Shown here: positions 26,897-35,567 of the stretch, one piece after another
How positions within the stretch are numbered: the first letter of the stretch is position 1
How the letters are laid out: every line of letters begins with the position of its first letter
Source of the DNA: an uncultured Prevotella sp.
GTDB lineage: Bacteria; Bacteroidota; Bacteroidia; Bacteroidales; Bacteroidaceae
DNA: 64,000 nt
Direction of reading: 5' to 3'
NCBI GenBank assembly: GCA_937907705.1
Contig: CALCVP010000083.1
Coordinates: forward strand, 1 to 64,000
The notes under the pieces: model-generated
Database searches by the model: none
What the model saw: only the letters and a program-made list of their open reading frames with translations
What the model was told of the DNA's origin: nothing
Translations under genes and position numbers: made by a program

Positions 26897-28933
26897 TTAT
26901 CTTACAAAAACCTTTTTATGATTGACTATATACATTCCTTTCACTAATCCCGTTACGGCCTTCAAAACTGAAGTAGGTTGCGCAAACTGACGCACCATGC
27001 GGCCGTCTATAGTGTAAACCTTCGTACATACTGCAGCATTGCCACTATTACTTACCGCAGGGTCAATGCCCGAAGAATGCTGAAGGGTAACATCTGTAAC
27101 CATATATTTGCCATCCTGCTGTGAGGCACTTATTTCATAATACTTTGTTTCTGCTATATTCTCTACATTCAAGGTCTGTGGAGAGCCTGAGCCGGTACTG
27201 AACACAAAGCTAACATAGTCGGTAGAGTTGTTGAGTGCGTATTGCTTCATAAACCAATTCTTGCCGTCTACTGATACCGTAGTAGACACATTGTCGCCAG
27301 GCCAATTGATGTTGCTCGGTGCATGCGTTCCATCGCCTCCCCATGACCAGAAATTAACATTGCCCCAACCTACATTGTCAGTATTGACATAAATGGAGAT
27401 GTCATGCTTCTCAAAGCTGCGGAAATCATAGTGTCGGGTAATGACACCGCTCACCACTCCATTCTTCAGCAAGCCCACTTTCAAGGTTGTTTCACCGCTA
27501 TCAAAGTTTATCTCCGTTCCGTTGGCAACGGCAGTACTTTGTGCCGTAGGCTCTGTGCCGTCAGTAGTATAGACAAGTTGAGCGGTAGCATCTGCAGAAA
27601 CGGCTGTCAAAGTAATGCCCTTTTGCTCCTCATAAGTGCCGGAAGGCAGGCTGGTCCATGCTGTCTCCGCATTTTTAGACAGATAATAAGCATAGTTGCC
27701 GCCCTTGCTCACACACTCATAGTCGGCGCTGTTTACCGTTCCTGTGGGCCAAGCCTTGCTGCCCAACATCACTATTACGCTCTTGCCGTCTGTGCCATCC
27801 ACTTTCATGACGTATTGATTGGTCTTGGACTGGAGCTGCTCAGTAGTGCTCTGATTGCTGATGCCTGCCGTTTGGCGTGCGTAAATCATCTGCTTGATGC
27901 TCTCCTTGTAGCTTTTCCAATGGGGCAAGAAGATACAAGGTGTGCCCGGAGCAGCCAAAATAAAGGCGTTGGCAGCCAACTGATTGGCCTTGGTTTCACT
28001 GTCGTTGCCACGCTGATAGGTATCATGATTGTCTACAAAAGTTACGGCATAGCGCTTGTAATCGCCGTTGGCAAGATAGTTGTCTGCCATTTTGTTCCAG
28101 TCTTTACCCGTGTTGCAGCAGTCGCGCAGCAGATATTTCAGTGCAAAATCAAAGGCTGCCGACTGTATCTTTCCGTCATGGGCTGTGCCTGATACCCAGC
28201 GTTCCAAAGCCGTGGCGTTGCCGTCCCAATATTCACCTACTGAGTAAGTGGGATTAGCGGCAGCATTATACATGCCTGTATATTGGGCGGCATAACCCTT
28301 CACCATATCGTAACGGAAACCTGCATAGCCTAAATCGTTGAGTAGGAAATCGAGATATGCCTTTATCATAGTCTGTGCATTGGTGCTGGTATGGTCTATG
28401 TCGCGTGCGCCGTCAAAGTCATCGCCCGTATCATTGGCACCTGTCGGCTTCACCTCAGCCTGTGCGGCAGTCTTGCCATTGTCATCGTTGGCACAAATAT
28501 CAGCAGGTGTCATGGTGTAAGTTACGCCTTTATAGGTTTCCTCAGGAAAACCCATCCAAGTGTCGGGCAACGATGAACGATGATTGATTACCACATCTGC
28601 TATGGTGCCAATGCCCTGCTTTTTGAATGTATCTATCATGGAACGAAGCTGCGCTTCATTGCCAAACGAACTGTTATAATTGCTAAACCAGTAGAGGTCA
28701 TTATAGCCCATAGAAGGTTCTGAGGCTGATTTGCCGCTTTGAGGTATCCACACCAATCGGAAGAACTCGCCCAACTCGTTCGCCTGACTCTCAAGATTGG
28801 TCCACTGAGTGTCGGCATAAGAGTCCCAATAGAAGCCTTGCAACATGACGCCTTGATAGTTGGCTGGCCATCCTTGAGCTGATGCAGACAATGCGGCAAA
28901 TGCGGTCAAAAGTGTTGTAAAAATCTTTTTCAT
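26897..28933 (-). CDS. secreted GH13 alpha-amylase with CBM26-like module and T9SS sorting domain
   Basis: This 678-residue protein has a signal peptide (MKKIFTTLLTAFAALSASAQ). The GH13 barrel carries DVVINH (113-118), GFRYDMVKGY (nucleophile Asp209), SVGEYWDG (acid/base Glu234) and FVDNHDTY (Asp304). A chitobiase-C-like module (QLVYTTDGTEPTAQS) is followed by a CBM26-like starch-binding module (ISIYVNTDN, WSWGGDGTH). The last 70 or so residues (VYTIDGRMVRQ to GMYIVNHKKVFVR) match the type A C-terminal sorting domain of the type IX secretion system. The enzyme should therefore be carried to the cell surface or released, unlike the other starch enzymes of the cluster. It has its own promoter and operator candidate. 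Confidence 0.94.
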   Translation of the reverse strand: MKKIFTTLLTAFAALSASAQGWPANYQGVMLQGFYWDSYADTQWTNLESQANELGEFFRLVWIPQSGKSASEPSMGYNDLYWFSNYNSSFGNEAQLRSMIDTFKKQGIGTIADVVINHRSSLPDTWMGFPEETYKGVTYTMTPADICANDDNGKTAAQAEVKPTGANDTGDDFDGARDIDHTSTNAQTMIKAYLDFLLNDLGYAGFRYDMVKGYAAQYTGMYNAAANPTYSVGEYWDGNATALERWVSGTAHDGKIQSAAFDFALKYLLRDCCNTGKDWNKMADNYLANGDYKRYAVTFVDNHDTYQRGNDSETKANQLAANAFILAAPGTPCIFLPHWKSYKESIKQMIYARQTAGISNQSTTEQLQSKTNQYVMKVDGTDGKSVIVMLGSKAWPTGTVNSADYECVSKGGNYAYYLSKNAETAWTSLPSGTYEEQKGITLTAVSADATAQLVYTTDGTEPTAQSTAVANGTEINFDSGETTLKVGLLKNGVVSGVITRHYDFRSFEKHDISIYVNTDNVGWGNVNFWSWGGDGTHAPSNINWPGDNVSTTVSVDGKNWFMKQYALNNSTDYVSFVFSTGSGSPQTLNVENIAETKYYEISASQQDGKYMVTDVTLQHSSGIDPAVSNSGNAAVCTKVYTIDGRMVRQFAQPTSVLKAVTGLVKGMYIVNHKKVFVR

Positions 28934-28959
28934 AGGTACATACGTTTTAGTTAACGGTA

Positions 28960-28967
28960 CAAAATTA
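28960..28967 (-). promoter_or_regulatory. candidate -7 box of the amylase gene (minus-strand TAATTTTG)
   Basis: CAAAATTA on the plus strand reads TAATTTTG on the minus strand. It lies 27 bases before the amylase ATG and is identical to the -7 candidate of malQ, at the same distance from the start codon. Confidence 0.5.
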
Positions 28968-29022
28968 GTTACTTTAGCCTTTATTGCTTCTCATTACGGT
29001 GTCATTAATGGCTGTTTTTGTG

Positions 29023-29036
29023 TGCAAACGTTTACA
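29023..29036. promoter_or_regulatory. LacI-type palindromic operator candidate upstream of the amylase gene
   Basis: TGCAAACGTTTACA is identical to the site at 25965-25978. It lies 56 bases beyond the -7 box and 90 bases from the start codon. A position upstream of the promoter core fits an activator better than a simple repressor. Confidence 0.6.
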
Positions 29037-29079
29037 TACTCAAACTGACATACGTACCGACTGTTATTCCCAACTACAA

Positions 29080-29116
29080 GAAAAGCGTGCTGTCTACAAT
29101 AGACAACACGCTTTTC
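29080..29116 (-). terminator. terminator of the TlpA-DUF6029-Omp28 operon
   Basis: Seventeen-base arms (29080-29096 and 29100-29116, one mismatch) with a three-base loop form a strong hairpin 70 bases after the Omp28 stop. The A/T-rich ends of the stem give a short U-rich tail on the minus strand. Confidence 0.75.
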
Positions 29117-29186
29117 CGATATGTTTCATCGGCATGGCTTTAGGCTTTTCACTTGCCGAAAGTCTCATCATGCCACTTGTATGTCA

Positions 29187-30026
29187 TTACTCTGCATCTT
29201 TGGCAATAACAGGCACACGCACCACTTGCTGCACACCCTCATCGTTGTAGACAAACGCAACCACTGACACATTATTCTCATTCCAGTTAGAAGGCAGCGT
29301 ATAAGTGTACTCAGAGTTGGACACCTGCTCTTTTGCCAAGCTGAAATCGGTGCCCCAAGTGCCGTTTACCGCAGCACGGAACACATGGTTGTGTACATAA
29401 TTTGGATTGGTCTTGCCTTTCCAGTCGGGGTCGTCAGCCGGCATAATTTGGGGAGCTACAATATTGTCTTCCACCAACCATACCTGCAACTTGCCTTTGA
29501 TGTCTGACTCAATGGCAGAAGCCTCCACACTGACGGTAAGCTTGCGGTTGCTGTCATTATAACTATTGGTAACATTGAGCGACATGGGAGCCACGGCATA
29601 TTCGGTCAACACCTTTCTTACAGCCACGCCCCAATAGTCTTTGTCTATCAGACCCGTCATGCGGTTCACGTTTCCGATAGGCTGGGCAGACACGCCCACG
29701 GCATTGGCATATTCCTTGCCGGTCTCTGTCATCAGTCCAACCTTTGTCTTGTCGTCTACAGATATACCTAAACCGCAGTGTATTCCCACCGCAATAATAT
29801 TGTCGGCACCATACTCATTCATCAAGCTCTCTATCTCCTCGGTAGCATGAGGGCAATTGGTACAGTTCTGACCTGTATAGTCTTCTATCAATACTGCACG
29901 CTTGGCCTCTGCCGGTTTTACATAGATAAGGCGCTGGCCCTCGTCTATATTGCTGCACGAAGCACTCAGCAAAGCCACTGTCATGGCAGCAAAGCCATAT
30001 ATAATATGCTTTATGTTCATTGTCAT
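29187..30026 (-). CDS. Omp28-family outer-membrane lipoprotein with CxxC motif
   Basis: This 279-residue lipoprotein has the lipobox LLSASCS. Just after the anchor lies LIEDYTGQNCTNCPHA, a thioredoxin-like segment with a CxxC pair typical of the Omp28 family first described in Porphyromonas gingivalis. The rest is a beta-rich domain (LKVTNSYNDSNRKL-type repeats in place of catalytic signatures). The exact function of the family is unknown; thiol chemistry is suggested by the CxxC. Two in-frame ATGs (30026 and 30020) are possible; the first directly abuts the stop codon of the upstream DUF6029 gene, so translational coupling is likely. It is the last gene of a TlpA-DUF6029-Omp28 operon. Confidence 0.85.
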   Translation of the reverse strand: MTMNIKHIIYGFAAMTVALLSASCSNIDEGQRLIYVKPAEAKRAVLIEDYTGQNCTNCPHATEEIESLMNEYGADNIIAVGIHCGLGISVDDKTKVGLMTETGKEYANAVGVSAQPIGNVNRMTGLIDKDYWGVAVRKVLTEYAVAPMSLNVTNSYNDSNRKLTVSVEASAIESDIKGKLQVWLVEDNIVAPQIMPADDPDWKGKTNPNYVHNHVFRAAVNGTWGTDFSLAKEQVSNSEYTYTLPSNWNENNVSVVAFVYNDEGVQQVVRVPVIAKDAE

Positions 30027-31721
30027 TTAGAAATTATAGTTATACGAAATGGTTACACCTTTGCTCTCCGGCACATAGCGGCACACACCTCCCGAACAGT
30101 TGAAACCTGCACGTGTGCGCCCGTAACCCACCTGCAAACGGTGAGACCCGGCGTTGAACGTGATGAAACCTTGGTAATAGTGGTCGTGGGTTTCGCCACT
30201 GTTGTACATGTCAGACACGGTAAACATCCAGTGAGGAAGTACCGACAGCTCCAACAGCCCAAACCACCAGTCGCCCTGGGCATCGTCGGTAGAGAGGTAT
30301 TGAGCCTCGCCACGCAAGGTGAATTTCTTGTTGAAACGGTATTTACCGTCAAGAATAAAGATGTCTGAATGTACCATTCCTACGTCTTTACCGTCTTCGC
30401 GCTCTATGGTTTTCAGTACGGTATTGTTGTAGAACTGGTTCATATACATCAAGTTCAGCGAGAACGACTTGGACAGTTTCTTGCCAATCTGGAAGTTCAA
30501 GTCTTGATAATAGGTCTCGTCGCCCCATTTCCAAAAAGCTGATCCATAGCCGTCAGTGCCCTTTACATTGCCGTTTACGGCATGGCTGTTGCGGTCCAAG
30601 GCATGTACATGAGAGAAATTTACCTTGAAGTCGGTGCCATACTTGCCGCCCAACAGCGTATGACGCTTGAACTTATAGCCGAAAGCGGCTTGATAAGCCC
30701 ACTCACCATTAGGCTGTGTAGCGTAAGGATAGAGTGCGGCAAGGGCGTAAGTCTGGTCCATGGTAAAGGCTGGCAAGTGGTTGATACTTGATGCCGATGA
30801 ACTTAAAGCCTCTGAACGCATGCTCTTGAACTGCATGTTGTCGCTGCGCTTGGCCTGCAACAAGATACTCATACCACTCTTTGAGTAAGAGGTTGACAGC
30901 ATAGCCACTGTTCCTTTGCGGTAGATGAAAGGGAACTTTCCATCGTTTGAAGGGTCGTCAGTCTTCCATGCGTATTCACCCAAGATGTTGAAGTTTCCTG
31001 CTTGCAGGTTAGCTCTTACGTCAAAGGCATTTACATTCTCCGGCAGATTAAGTATATGAGAAGCGTCTGACATGATAGTCTCATCGGCTTTTTCATGTTT
31101 GTTGACCCAAGAACCTCCCAATGTAAGGTAGGTGTTGTGCTCTTGCATGCCTTTCAGCCATTGGTCAACGTTCAATTCCAAGTCTCCGCCTGATATCCAA
31201 CTGTCATTATGCGACCAATAACGGCGCTGCTTTCCAGAAAGAGCCTTGACGGTAACACCTTGAAGGGGCTTTACTACCAGGCGTCCGCCCAATATAGAGT
31301 TGTCTATACCAAGGCTGCGCTCCTCATAGGTACGAAGAATAAAGCCTGAGCCAAACTGCTCATAGAAGTTACCGACGGTAAGGTCCCACTTGTCGTAATG
31401 CGCTTTCAAGTACATGTAAGGCACGCCCCATCCGCGAAAGCCTTTGTCGTCGAAGCCAGGCAACGGGTGCTTGGTAAACTCAAAGCGTGCTCCTGCATCA
31501 AGATGCTTGCTCATCACGTTTACGTCTGCATAGGTATTGGTCAGTGCCCACTCGTTTACTTTACGTTCATGGTCGCCCGAACCTACTGTTCCTCCTTGCG
31601 GTATGAGCACATCGCTCTGTACGCTTCCGCTGACGGTTATCTTGTTTCCACCGTCTTCCTGAGCTGCTGCCGGCAGGACTGCCATAGCCAACAGTAACGC
31701 AGAATAAAGTTTATTGTTCAT
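30027..31721 (-). CDS. DUF6029-type outer-membrane beta-barrel protein
   Basis: This 564-residue protein has a signal peptide (MNNKLYSALLLAMAVLPAAA, cut before QEDGG) and no lipobox. The remainder is rich in alternating aromatic/polar strands (for example WDLTVGNFYEQFGSGFILRT) and ends in the aromatic residues ISYNYNF, as expected for an outer-membrane beta-barrel of roughly 20-26 strands. It resembles the uncharacterised DUF6029 family of Bacteroidetes, which is repeatedly found beside TlpA and Omp28 genes. No substrate can be inferred from sequence. Genes before and after it on the strand are 143 bases away and directly adjacent, respectively. Confidence 0.75.
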   Translation of the reverse strand: MNNKLYSALLLAMAVLPAAAQEDGGNKITVSGSVQSDVLIPQGGTVGSGDHERKVNEWALTNTYADVNVMSKHLDAGARFEFTKHPLPGFDDKGFRGWGVPYMYLKAHYDKWDLTVGNFYEQFGSGFILRTYEERSLGIDNSILGGRLVVKPLQGVTVKALSGKQRRYWSHNDSWISGGDLELNVDQWLKGMQEHNTYLTLGGSWVNKHEKADETIMSDASHILNLPENVNAFDVRANLQAGNFNILGEYAWKTDDPSNDGKFPFIYRKGTVAMLSTSYSKSGMSILLQAKRSDNMQFKSMRSEALSSSASSINHLPAFTMDQTYALAALYPYATQPNGEWAYQAAFGYKFKRHTLLGGKYGTDFKVNFSHVHALDRNSHAVNGNVKGTDGYGSAFWKWGDETYYQDLNFQIGKKLSKSFSLNLMYMNQFYNNTVLKTIEREDGKDVGMVHSDIFILDGKYRFNKKFTLRGEAQYLSTDDAQGDWWFGLLELSVLPHWMFTVSDMYNSGETHDHYYQGFITFNAGSHRLQVGYGRTRAGFNCSGGVCRYVPESKGVTISYNYNF

Positions 31722-31864
31722 GAAAATATAGGATATTTGTTATAATTCGCATAAAAGACAAAAAGCAAAAAGGCAAAAGCACAAAACCCATAGACCGCCA
31801 TGGCTGTGGCACACCCACTGCTGCCGATCTTGTTTTTTCCTTTTGCTCTTTTGCTTTTATTGCT

Positions 31865-32350
31865 TTATTTTACAAGCTCTCTAACCTTTTCTATGAGTTC
31901 TTCCTCAGCACCTTCGGTGTAACCGTTATGCTTGTAGACAATGTTTCCCTTGCCGTCAACAATCAAGGTATAAGGAATCATCTGCACACCCAAGGCACGC
32001 TTGAACTCGCTGTTAGGGTCGAGCAGCACTTCATATTTCCATCCGTGTTCGTCAACAAGGGGCTTTACCTTGTTGATATTCTGTGCTTGGTCAATGGAAA
32101 CGGCTATCAGTTTGACACCTGTCTCTTTCTGCCAGTCTTCATACACCTCACTAATGGCGTTCAGCTCGCGGTTACAGGGTTTGCACCATGTAGCGAAAAA
32201 GTCAATGATAATTGGCTTTCCGTTATTAGACAACTCATTAGTCTTTACTGTCTTGCCGTCAATGCTTTTCAGTGTAACGGCAGGAAGCTGAGCACTTGCC
32301 ATCTCAGCAATGCCCAGAATCATCATGATTGTAAATAAAATACGCTTCAT
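31865..32350 (-). CDS. TlpA-like exported thioredoxin
   Basis: This 161-residue protein has a signal peptide (ending AEMASA) and a thioredoxin fold of the TlpA/ResA class, with the active site FFATWCKPCNREL (Cys56, Cys59) and the cis-proline region MIPYTLIVDGKGN. It should act in the periplasm, reducing or exchanging disulfides. It is the first gene of the operon with the DUF6029 barrel and the Omp28 lipoprotein, whose CxxC is a natural candidate partner. A long leader (about 155 bases) separates a candidate -7 box from the start codon. Confidence 0.9.
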   Translation of the reverse strand: MKRILFTIMMILGIAEMASAQLPAVTLKSIDGKTVKTNELSNNGKPIIIDFFATWCKPCNRELNAISEVYEDWQKETGVKLIAVSIDQAQNINKVKPLVDEHGWKYEVLLDPNSEFKRALGVQMIPYTLIVDGKGNIVYKHNGYTEGAEEELIEKVRELVK

Positions 32351-32792
32351 TTTCTTATAGTTATCTATTGTTTATACTTTTGCAAGCCATGTACTTCTCT
32401 TGCTGTCAGCAGAGATACTGTAGTTCACCATACAGCAAAGGGGCATCTCCAGTCAGCCGAAAAGTTTGGCTTTTTTGGCAATATTGCAACTAACTTGCTT
32501 ATCTTGGCGACAAAAGTAGTAATAATATAGGTAAGTCGTTGCGCTATTGCTGTTAATTTGCGTTAATACTATTGTTTTTCGTTACATATTGAACAGCTTT
32601 ACTGTCGTTTATGACCTATTGTCCCAAAGCAACACTATTACAACTCAAGAGCATAATTCTTGCCTTCCAAGAGCTATGCTTTCAGCAGGCAAATACCCCA
32701 TTTTGGGAATACGAGAGTCATGCTTGTACCAGTGCACTGGCATTCAACATATTATATACGCCATAAGAGATGCCCCGTCAAGTGCAGTACAA
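32351..32792. other. gene-free region with the tlpA leader and AGC-type repeats
   Basis: Minus-strand leader DNA of the TlpA gene (32351 to about 32505) contains a stem pairing TCTCTTGCTG with CAGCAGAGA (32397-32416). Beyond the -7 box, 32640-32740 contains short palindromes (CCAGTGCACTGG at 32729-32740; CCCCATTTTGGGG-like at 32696-32707; AGAGCTATGCTTTC). No coding sequence was recognised. Confidence 0.45.
32511..32518 (-). promoter_or_regulatory. candidate -7 box of the TlpA operon (minus-strand TACTTTTG)
   Basis: CAAAAGTA on the plus strand is TACTTTTG on the minus strand, matching TAnnTTTG. It would give an unusually long leader of about 155 bases. No -33 TTTG is evident. Confidence 0.45.
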
Positions 32793-35297
32793 TCAGAATC
32801 CGTAAGTCAATCCCAAACGTGCCTCAAAGGTCTCTGAATGTACATCATCGTGATACTTGTAGTGCGTATCGCGCACATAATAAGACAGAAACAGGTCCAA
32901 GCTCCACTTGTTTTTCAGGAATATCTGCATTCTTGGGTTTATCACCAACAAGGCTGCATTGCCTTTGTCGCCTTGAGCATTGAGATAGAGCGGGTCTGTG
33001 TGGGCAAGGTCTTTGCCCTCATAACCTTTCCAAGTGTATATTTTGTAAAAGTCGGCATTGACGATAAATCGTCCAAACTTAGGCAGTTCCAGCCGGGTCT
33101 GTGCCTTTGCACTGAAGCCACTGCCCATGTTATAGTCGCGGTCTATTACATTATAATAGTCGCTCAGCGAGCCGCCCAATAGTATGCCGTCTACAAAGAG
33201 ACGCTGCTCCAAGCTGCCGATATTGCCCACACTGGGGAAACGGTATATCAAACCGGGACCCACACTGGCTGCTTCCGATATGCGGTAAGGCACACGCTGG
33301 CTGCCGTCTTTTACAGGTTGCGAGTCGTAATAGTTGAAATGCTGGAAGAAGCCAAACAAGGCATTCATGTTCTTTCCTTCGTAAAGGGTGGTGCTCCACA
33401 GCTTTCCAAGCAGATGAACACTGCTGACAAGGGGCTGGTTGGCACTCAAGCCAAAGGTAACATTGGCGGAAAAATAGTCGTAAGGCTTGCTTTCATCGCT
33501 GTCAAAGGGGTCTCCATAGCCCAGAAACAGGTCTATATAAGGATTGTTTTCGCCACGGAATACTCCCCCTTCATCCGCCAAATAGCGGTCGCCCACTGTA
33601 ACATTGAAACCCACGGGGGTAGTGTGATAGTCATGATACTTGTAATAGCTGGTGCGCACTCGCCACGCATCGCCGCTGATAATGCGGTTAAAGCCTTGTA
33701 TAGGGTTGATGATGGTGGCTGCCAACTCACGCCAAAAACGGCTGATTCCACGGTCGTGGTCGTTTAATACCAATGCACTGATTCTGTGGGTAACCTCGCC
33801 TATGCAGATACCTCCAAAGGTAGTGGCCATCAGGTCGTTGATAGCAGGTGGCTCTATCTCGCCTGCCAGCTCCCACATCAAGCTTCCGCAAAAAGAGTAA
33901 GGGGCTGATTCCCAGAAGCTCAAGCCATTGCTTCGGGCAGAATTAAAGTAGAGCCCGCCATGGTAAGGGTGGGCAAACAGGTTGGTGGAAAACTGGTCGT
34001 TGTCCCACACAAAGCCATTCTTTATATTGTGCTTGATGCTGTGCAGACTTATCTTGGCAAAGTCCTCGTTCATCACAAAGCGGTCAAAGCCGTTTACCAA
34101 CATATTAATGCCCACCACCTCAAGGGCAGCTTTCCACGGGCGCTTGATACTATTCTCCGGATTGTTGAAGGCAAACAGGTTGGTAGAGTCTGTCAAGTCT
34201 GCATCGTTTCCCAACAGCATATAATTGTTTCTGATATGGCTGCGGTCGTATCTGATAGCCAATCCCGCCTCAAAAACAGGTCTGCTGCGGTACTTGTGCT
34301 GATGATAGTAATAACGGGTGTCGCCGTATCCCACCGAAGCAAAGGCCGACAAGGTGCGGTTAATCTGACAGTCTACGTTGGCACGGACCTGCAACGAGTA
34401 CAGGCGTTCAGGCTTGGTGGCAGAATTCTGCTGAAAGGTCTCTATATGAAAGAAGCCCACATCGCCACTGACCGACCATCGGGGCGACAGCTGAAAGTAT
34501 TGTCCGATGCGGTAATAGAGCGAACCAGAAAAGCGTTCATCCAAACCCATATAGTGGGTTCCGAAGCCAAGTATATTGTAAGTACTGCGGTTTCTGAAGC
34601 GGAAAGCCACATTCATCTTGTTGCTGTTGCCGCCAAAGAGCATCATGTCAACACGGGTCTTGGGGTTGATATTCACCAATCCTATCTTATGGGCGGCAGT
34701 ATCACGGCTGTAATTGACCACTCCTATCTGCACGCCTCGCGGATGACTCACACAGACATTGATAAATCCTAACTGCTGACCGTTCAGCGTATCGGCATAA
34801 TTATAAGTGCCTATCTGCAACCCGCGCATGTAAGAAGAGCTGATATTGCTGACAGCAGACAGCTGGATACCACGCTTTACGCCGTGCGATATGTTGGTAA
34901 TTCCACTGATTTGCAAACCCCTAAAGGGTTGCAGACTGATGTTGCTCATAGCCGAAAGCTGCACACCGCACATACGGGAAGCCACACTTGACAAGCCTGA
35001 AAGTTGCACACCGTGCATACTGTTGCGCACATAAGACGACATCAGGTTGAGCTGCATACCCGACAAACGGCTGGCTCCACCTATCAGTCCGAGATTCAGC
35101 CAGGTGTATTGCAACGAGTCTTTGCTGCCACCACGCAATGAAACAGCCAATTCATGATAACGAGTCTGTTTGTTGACTATGGTGTCTGTCGGCAACGTCT
35201 GTGCAGTTGCAGTGGGCACACAAAGTGCCATACACGACAATACAGCTGCACACACGGCAATAAAACAATCATGTGTAAGTGTCTTTATTGGATACAT
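32793..35297 (-). CDS. GxQ-repeat protein fused to a DUF3943 outer-membrane domain
   Basis: This 834-residue protein has a signal peptide (about 1-32, PTATAQ). Residues about 78-205 contain eight repeats keyed by G-x-Q-[L/I] at 80, 96, 111, 127, 143, 159, 173 and 188, i.e. every 14-16 residues (GMQLNLMSS, GVQLSGLSS, GVQLSAMSN, GLQISGITN and so on). Such repeats suggest a regular beta-solenoid or a series of surface strands and resemble the LA_2272-type surface repeat. The second part (about 385-510) matches DUF3943 (WDNDQFSTNLFAHPYHGGLY, AINDLMATTFGGICIGEV), followed by a beta-barrel-like end. Outer-membrane location is inferred. Function is unknown. It appears to be transcribed alone. Confidence 0.75.
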   Translation of the reverse strand: MYPIKTLTHDCFIAVCAAVLSCMALCVPTATAQTLPTDTIVNKQTRYHELAVSLRGGSKDSLQYTWLNLGLIGGASRLSGMQLNLMSSYVRNSMHGVQLSGLSSVASRMCGVQLSAMSNISLQPFRGLQISGITNISHGVKRGIQLSAVSNISSSYMRGLQIGTYNYADTLNGQQLGFINVCVSHPRGVQIGVVNYSRDTAAHKIGLVNINPKTRVDMMLFGGNSNKMNVAFRFRNRSTYNILGFGTHYMGLDERFSGSLYYRIGQYFQLSPRWSVSGDVGFFHIETFQQNSATKPERLYSLQVRANVDCQINRTLSAFASVGYGDTRYYYHQHKYRSRPVFEAGLAIRYDRSHIRNNYMLLGNDADLTDSTNLFAFNNPENSIKRPWKAALEVVGINMLVNGFDRFVMNEDFAKISLHSIKHNIKNGFVWDNDQFSTNLFAHPYHGGLYFNSARSNGLSFWESAPYSFCGSLMWELAGEIEPPAINDLMATTFGGICIGEVTHRISALVLNDHDRGISRFWRELAATIINPIQGFNRIISGDAWRVRTSYYKYHDYHTTPVGFNVTVGDRYLADEGGVFRGENNPYIDLFLGYGDPFDSDESKPYDYFSANVTFGLSANQPLVSSVHLLGKLWSTTLYEGKNMNALFGFFQHFNYYDSQPVKDGSQRVPYRISEAASVGPGLIYRFPSVGNIGSLEQRLFVDGILLGGSLSDYYNVIDRDYNMGSGFSAKAQTRLELPKFGRFIVNADFYKIYTWKGYEGKDLAHTDPLYLNAQGDKGNAALLVINPRMQIFLKNKWSLDLFLSYYVRDTHYKYHDDVHSETFEARLGLTYGF

Positions 35298-35418
35298 ATT
35301 ATTGATAAATGAATTTTTGTTATATGATAAAAAAGATGCTCAATATTGACAATTCAATAACAAAAGAAGCCTCAACATACCGCATCTGCTTATGCCTTAC
35401 GCTGCTTCTACCTTACTG

Positions 35419-35426
35419 CAAAGGTA
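35419..35426 (-). promoter_or_regulatory. candidate -7 box of the DUF3943 gene (minus-strand TACCTTTG)
   Basis: CAAAGGTA on the plus strand reads TACCTTTG on the minus strand. It lies about 120 bases before the start codon. No -33 element is clear. Confidence 0.4.
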
Positions 35427-35533
35427 TGAAAAGATAGACATATCTGCCACATTTTGCGGCATTTTATATACAATCAGGTAAAAATGGTAGAAAAATAGGT
35501 AAATAAAACACACATGTGCTTCCTATAATTTAT

Positions 35534-35541
35534 TACTTTTG
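35534..35541 (+). promoter_or_regulatory. candidate -7 box of the AraC regulator gene (TACTTTTG)
   Basis: The match to TAnnTTTG lies 26 bases before the ATG at 35568, giving a short leader. A -33 TTTG is not present at the consensus distance. Confidence 0.45.
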
Positions 35542-35567
35542 CAACTGCAACAAAGCATTCTTTGACG

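Noticed and set aside
32351..32505. Possible TPP, SAM or cobalamin riboswitch in the TlpA leader
   Set aside because: None of the conserved core sequences of those riboswitches could be found, and the downstream gene is not a typical target.
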